A model generated the notes under the pieces. The model was not told the origin of the DNA, ran no database searches, and saw only the letters and a list, made by a program, of their open reading frames with translations. The translations under genes were made by a program, and so were the position numbers. A stretch of DNA of 64,000 nucleotides. Origin: Pseudomonas sp. GD03919. Its GTDB lineage: Bacteria > Pseudomonadota > Gammaproteobacteria > Pseudomonadales > Pseudomonadaceae. Positions 60,928 through 64,000 of the stretch are shown piece by piece. Location: the NCBI RefSeq assembly GCF_029814935.1, contig NZ_CP104582.1, positions 434,001 through 498,000 of the forward strand, read 5' to 3'. The number at the start of each line of letters is the position of its first letter. The first letter of the stretch is position 1.

Positions 60928-63009
60928 TCAATCTTTAATTTTTACGATAACGCGCATATGCTTCCCGGCGTTATCGACGAAAAACTCTGGCTCAATGCAA
61001 ACCTCACCTTCCTGGATAAGATCCAGGATATGTTCTTCAAGCTCTTCAGTGTCGACTAGCGCAAAGTCGTCGGTACCATAGCGCGCTCGAAGTAGGTGAG
61101 CGAGCTGGGCGTAACTTTCAGTCCCTCCCTGATGAAGACTCTCGGCAACAAATTGAGCTTTAGCCCCGCGCAGAATCGTTCCGTCCAAGGTCTCGGTTAT
61201 GTAGTTCCACAGGTGCTCAATATCAGTATGGCCAAGCATCCATTGCAGGGTCTCTAAACCACCGAAGCTGGCGGAGTGAAAGAACAGCATTGCAAAAAAA
61301 CGACGTAGCTGGTGCTGGCGAATATAGTAACGTTCACCCTTATTGTTAATTGGGGTTTGGATGTAGTCGCAAAGAAAATCCAGGTTACGGTTGTAGCTAT
61401 AAGAGGTGGGCTGAGAGAACCCAACGTCACCGCGAATTGAAGGTGTTGCAAACAAGTGACACATCTCTTCAATGTAACCCAGGCGAACAAGAATTTTTTG
61501 CATTCGGATCAGGTTTTTAATCATCTGGACAGCTATAGGCTCAATTGGTCGTGCTTCCAGGTTTCTGAGTCCATAAAGACGGTAGGTGCTTTTGCGGTTG
61601 TAAAAATTCAACCATTGCTCAGTGGAGTCCAAGCAATTTGTGCAATGCAAATCTAGTAGCTCGCCAACTCGACGTGCAGTAATAGCACCGACAACTAATT
61701 GTACGGCTCCAATGTAAGCTCCGATGAGCTCAAGTACGGCGCAGTTGGTGCGAAGTTTATTAAAATAACTCTCCTTGCTTTCTATTCTGATTCGCCCAAG
61801 TAATGAATCTTCATTGCGGAATGAGAGTCCAAATTGTCTCACGCCCAAGGCTGCAAGCTCCGGGCCTACTACATGTTGAAGTTCTTTGTCGGATAGTTCT
61901 CCAACTTTAATCTTGTGGATCTTGCAGTAAAGTATGAGTTTGCAAAAGCCGTTCACAATTGTCTTGCCATGCTTAAGGTGGAACTCTACGGAGTCTTTAA
62001 ATGCACCAAACACCACGGCAGATGGAAGCGTCCTAAAACTGCCTGGGCTCGATAGATTAGCCTGGAATTTTAAGACCTCTATTAAATCGCTTACTGGCGG
62101 GGCAGGGATTCCAAGCTCATGCAGTCTTCCCATGCTATAAATAGATGCTTTATATCCATTAAAGGCAGTCGGTGTAATAGTTTTCCTTTCTCCCGTCGTT
62201 ACTCGGACAGGCGGGTACTCACGTCTGAAGTCGGAGGCGGACTTGTAATAAGTTAAAATGTTTATAACTGATTTTGTTTCTGATTTTCCCTTGAGTGTTT
62301 TTTTATATATCACCTCTGATAGCATGGCTGAGTTGGGTGAGTTCCACCTTTGGTTCCCTTTCCTGTAATAGCCTTTAAGATAAAGAGCTGCGCGGATATT
62401 TGGAATTAGGTGAAGTTCTACATCCAGTTCATTTTCGTCCTCTTGGTCTGGGGTCACTATCTGCATTTCTGGTATGGCATCTAAAGTTTTACTGATCAGG
62501 TTTTGATCTATGGATTCAAGAAGTTCCAAACAGTAGGATGACATCCGTTTGCGCCACCCATACACTGACTCAGATGTGTCCGGGTGATAGGTGAGCGTGG
62601 TTAATATTGACTTAAGGTTGTTCGAGGAAAGTCCAGCCAGCCCATAAGTGGAAAACTCATACTCGGCCGAATGCAGAAGCAAATAATCAATTACATGTAC
62701 TGCTCTTGCAAAATTGATTGCTTGAGATTTAATTGAGTTGGAATCTGCGCCGCCACCAGCAACCTTCTCTGTAGCTGAGGTGAGCATGTATTTTAGGCCA
62801 GCAAGCAGATCGTTATTCTTTCTGTCTGTAAGAATACTTCCGTCATCAAGATCTACGCTCCAGTTGAGTGTTTTGTCGCGCTTATAGTCGAAGTTGTAGT
62901 GCCATACGTTGTCGTGAAAGCTACTCTTAAGCCAGTCTGCTCTTTGTAGCTTGCACTTGGAATCCACAAAGAAAGGGTTCAAAAAATTAAGCTCGTGCGG
63001 CATTTCCAT
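60928..63009 (-). CDS. Large tyrosine recombinase (second of the island operon)
   Basis: About 693 residues. Catalytic residues lie in the C-terminal third: Arg in VVGAITARRVGELLDLHC, His-x-x-Arg in YYIRQHQLRRFFAMLFFH, GHTDIEHLWNYITETL with His and the likely Tyr. The N-terminal 350 residues are not assigned. The start MEMPHELNFLNPFF overlaps the end of the preceding recombinase gene by about 20 bases; a frame opening up to 63084 is possible but lies further inside that gene. Size and order fit the middle recombinase of a GInt operon. Confidence 0.85.
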   Translation of the reverse strand: MEMPHELNFLNPFFVDSKCKLQRADWLKSSFHDNVWHYNFDYKRDKTLNWSVDLDDGSILTDRKNNDLLAGLKYMLTSATEKVAGGGADSNSIKSQAINFARAVHVIDYLLLHSAEYEFSTYGLAGLSSNNLKSILTTLTYHPDTSESVYGWRKRMSSYCLELLESIDQNLISKTLDAIPEMQIVTPDQEDENELDVELHLIPNIRAALYLKGYYRKGNQRWNSPNSAMLSEVIYKKTLKGKSETKSVINILTYYKSASDFRREYPPVRVTTGERKTITPTAFNGYKASIYSMGRLHELGIPAPPVSDLIEVLKFQANLSSPGSFRTLPSAVVFGAFKDSVEFHLKHGKTIVNGFCKLILYCKIHKIKVGELSDKELQHVVGPELAALGVRQFGLSFRNEDSLLGRIRIESKESYFNKLRTNCAVLELIGAYIGAVQLVVGAITARRVGELLDLHCTNCLDSTEQWLNFYNRKSTYRLYGLRNLEARPIEPIAVQMIKNLIRMQKILVRLGYIEEMCHLFATPSIRGDVGFSQPTSYSYNRNLDFLCDYIQTPINNKGERYYIRQHQLRRFFAMLFFHSASFGGLETLQWMLGHTDIEHLWNYITETLDGTILRGAKAQFVAESLHQGGTESYAQLAHLLRARYGTDDFALVDTEELEEHILDLIQEGEVCIEPEFFVDNAGKHMRVIVKIKD

Positions 63010-64000
63010 AAATGAGTGACTCCATTTTTTTAGGGTTGCAGTGCGAAAGTGCATCGGAGAGATGTTGCTTAAGCAAATAATCATTCCCTCTATTAATTTC
63101 TTCCACTACTGCCCTTGAAAGGTCGGCCCAATAAGTTGCACGGCCACATACTTTTTCGGGGCTTGAAGCCATATCCACTGCTTTTTCTAAGGAGATAAGT
63201 GCTGTCATTATTCCTGGGTCAATCGAAATCAGCACTTGTTTAACCCCGAGGCTGGTGCTTTTTTCTTTTTCAGCCGATGTGTGTTCTGGATCGCTAAGGT
63301 GATGTGGGATGTCTTTCAGTGCGTGGTTGGTAAGAAAGTTATGCAGCTCTTCCATGTTGGAAAAATTAGCTGCTTCCAATAGGTATGGGCTATCTTTCAT
63401 GGCTTCGCAAATAAAGCCACGCTGAAAGATGCGAATCCATCTTGTTTGGAAAAATGCCAATATAGCCTCTGGTAGATATCTTTTCATAAGTAGCGTGTCA
63501 TATCTGGCGTGACCAAGGGCTTTGGCCATCTCTGTTACGCTTTTTGTTTTCAGGTATACCAAAACTCCTGAGGAGGCTCTTAGTGTGGTAAGGGATACCC
63601 TTGTCAGAAATTTTACGAGTTCTTCTTCTCTGCGATGTGTATAGGGCTCGAATTGTTCTTTTAATATTTTCAGTGCATTCTTCTTGCTTTTAAAGTTTGA
63701 TAGGTTCCACCCAGGGAGTCCGGCGCTCATTGGGTAGGAGAAACCAAGTCCGCACGTAATAAATAGCTCTTGCCAAGTATCATCACCATTCGCCCGCAGG
63801 AAATCTCTAAGCGGCTTGGTTATTTCAATTACCTGCTCAATGAGGAGTGTGGTGGTTTCATTCAGTTTGATTTTTTGCTCAGAAAGCCTGCTGCCTCTTC
63901 TATCTTTAAATCCGATCAGCCAGTTTCCATCTGTTTCCGACTTCCTGAAACCGATGTAATCACCATTTGCATCATGTAAGATCAATTTCTTCAGAAAGCT
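62987..64000 (-). CDS. Tyrosine recombinase (first of the operon; 5' end outside window)
   Basis: The frame is open to the window edge, so the start is missing and at least 337 residues are visible. The C-terminal catalytic part shows RVSLTTLRASSGVLVYLKTKSVTEMAKALGHARYDTLLMKRYLPEAIL, where LTTLR carries the second Arg, GHARYDT a His and KRYLP the probable Tyr. A tail of about 150 residues follows. It overlaps the start of the second recombinase. Being first and transcribed inward, its promoter and the right end of the island should lie a short way beyond 64000. Confidence 0.85.
   Translation of the reverse strand, partial: SFLKKLILHDANGDYIGFRKSETDGNWLIGFKDRRGSRLSEQKIKLNETTTLLIEQVIEITKPLRDFLRANGDDTWQELFITCGLGFSYPMSAGLPGWNLSNFKSKKNALKILKEQFEPYTHRREEELVKFLTRVSLTTLRASSGVLVYLKTKSVTEMAKALGHARYDTLLMKRYLPEAILAFFQTRWIRIFQRGFICEAMKDSPYLLEAANFSNMEELHNFLTNHALKDIPHHLSDPEHTSAEKEKSTSLGVKQVLISIDPGIMTALISLEKAVDMASSPEKVCGRATYWADLSRAVVEEINRGNDYLLKQHLSDALSHCNPKKMESLIYGNAARA

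Larger units (their letters stand above)
27593..64000. mobile_element. Integrated genomic island in hrpB (right end outside window)
   Basis: It begins at the hrpB breakpoint and ends beyond the window. Evidence: the host gene is broken at the left edge; a tyrosine-recombinase operon at the right edge is transcribed inward; cargo is of mixed codon use (metal resistance, reverse transcriptase, CBASS, IS elements); and an AT-rich left end. A tripartite layout of recombinase operon, cargo and short AT-rich tail, with three recombinases plus one small protein, is what has been described for GInt islands (ginABCD). No conjugation or replication genes are seen, only a TraX-family protein. Confidence 0.8.

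Overview
The window reads as the chromosome of a Pseudomonas-like gammaproteobacterium. The backbone is GC-rich and carries Pseudomonas-type genes: an ExbD/TonB pair, a Tat-exported PhoX phosphatase, AMP nucleosidase, a MocR regulator, a DUF2788 protein, FieF, and REP-type inverted repeats. From about 27.59 kb to the right edge the DNA is more AT-rich, has mixed codon usage and holds insertion sequences, metal-resistance genes, defence genes and tyrosine recombinases. This is one large integrated island whose right end lies beyond the window.

Layout. 0-3 kb: end of exbD, tonB, phoX, then a hydrolase remnant fused to a 5'-truncated IS5-family transposase. 4.4-16.7 kb: a complete type I-E CRISPR-Cas locus in the order cas3, [ParE-type toxin and RHH antitoxin on the opposite strand], cas8e, cse2, cas7e, cas5e, cas6e, [KilA-N gene], cas1, cas2, leader, then an array of 32 repeats and 31 spacers. 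The toxin-antitoxin pair and the KilA-N gene are embedded accessory genes. 16.7-27.2 kb: ordinary chromosome, namely a cobalamin riboswitch with a CbiM-like permease, amn, a divergent dehydratase/MocR pair, a GNAT, an alcohol dehydrogenase, a pseudouridine synthase (RluE-like), a globin, DUF2788, an Lrp/AsnC regulator, FieF and a lipoprotein.

27.2-64 kb: the host hrpB helicase gene is cut at its DEFHE box by the island. Island cargo from the left: a BPSL0761-family protein; a DRT2-like antiviral reverse transcriptase with a structured upstream region; a copper/divalent-metal block (PtrA-like remnant, DUF2790, OprD porin, CzcCBA-type RND efflux with DUF3240, two-component system, MFS); a nickel/cobalt block (amidohydrolase, pcp, anchor protein, HupE, His-rich protein, RcnR, RcnA, YqaA, TraX, YHYH peptide); an IS1182-family element whose 3' 535 bp is repeated directly at 30.0-30.6 kb; a two-gene CBASS (Cap15-like effector plus CD-NTase); an XRE regulator divergent from an unknown gene across a perfect inverted repeat; a DUF6088 protein; a complete second hrpB; and an operon of three tyrosine recombinases plus a small accessory protein, matching the composition of GInt-type islands.

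The most interesting reading is that the island inserts into hrpB and brings its own full-length hrpB. The equivalent of the insertion site in that copy is recoded (DEYHLR instead of DEFHE) and its palindromic core is destroyed. This would restore HrpB and make the island-borne copy a poor target for re-insertion.
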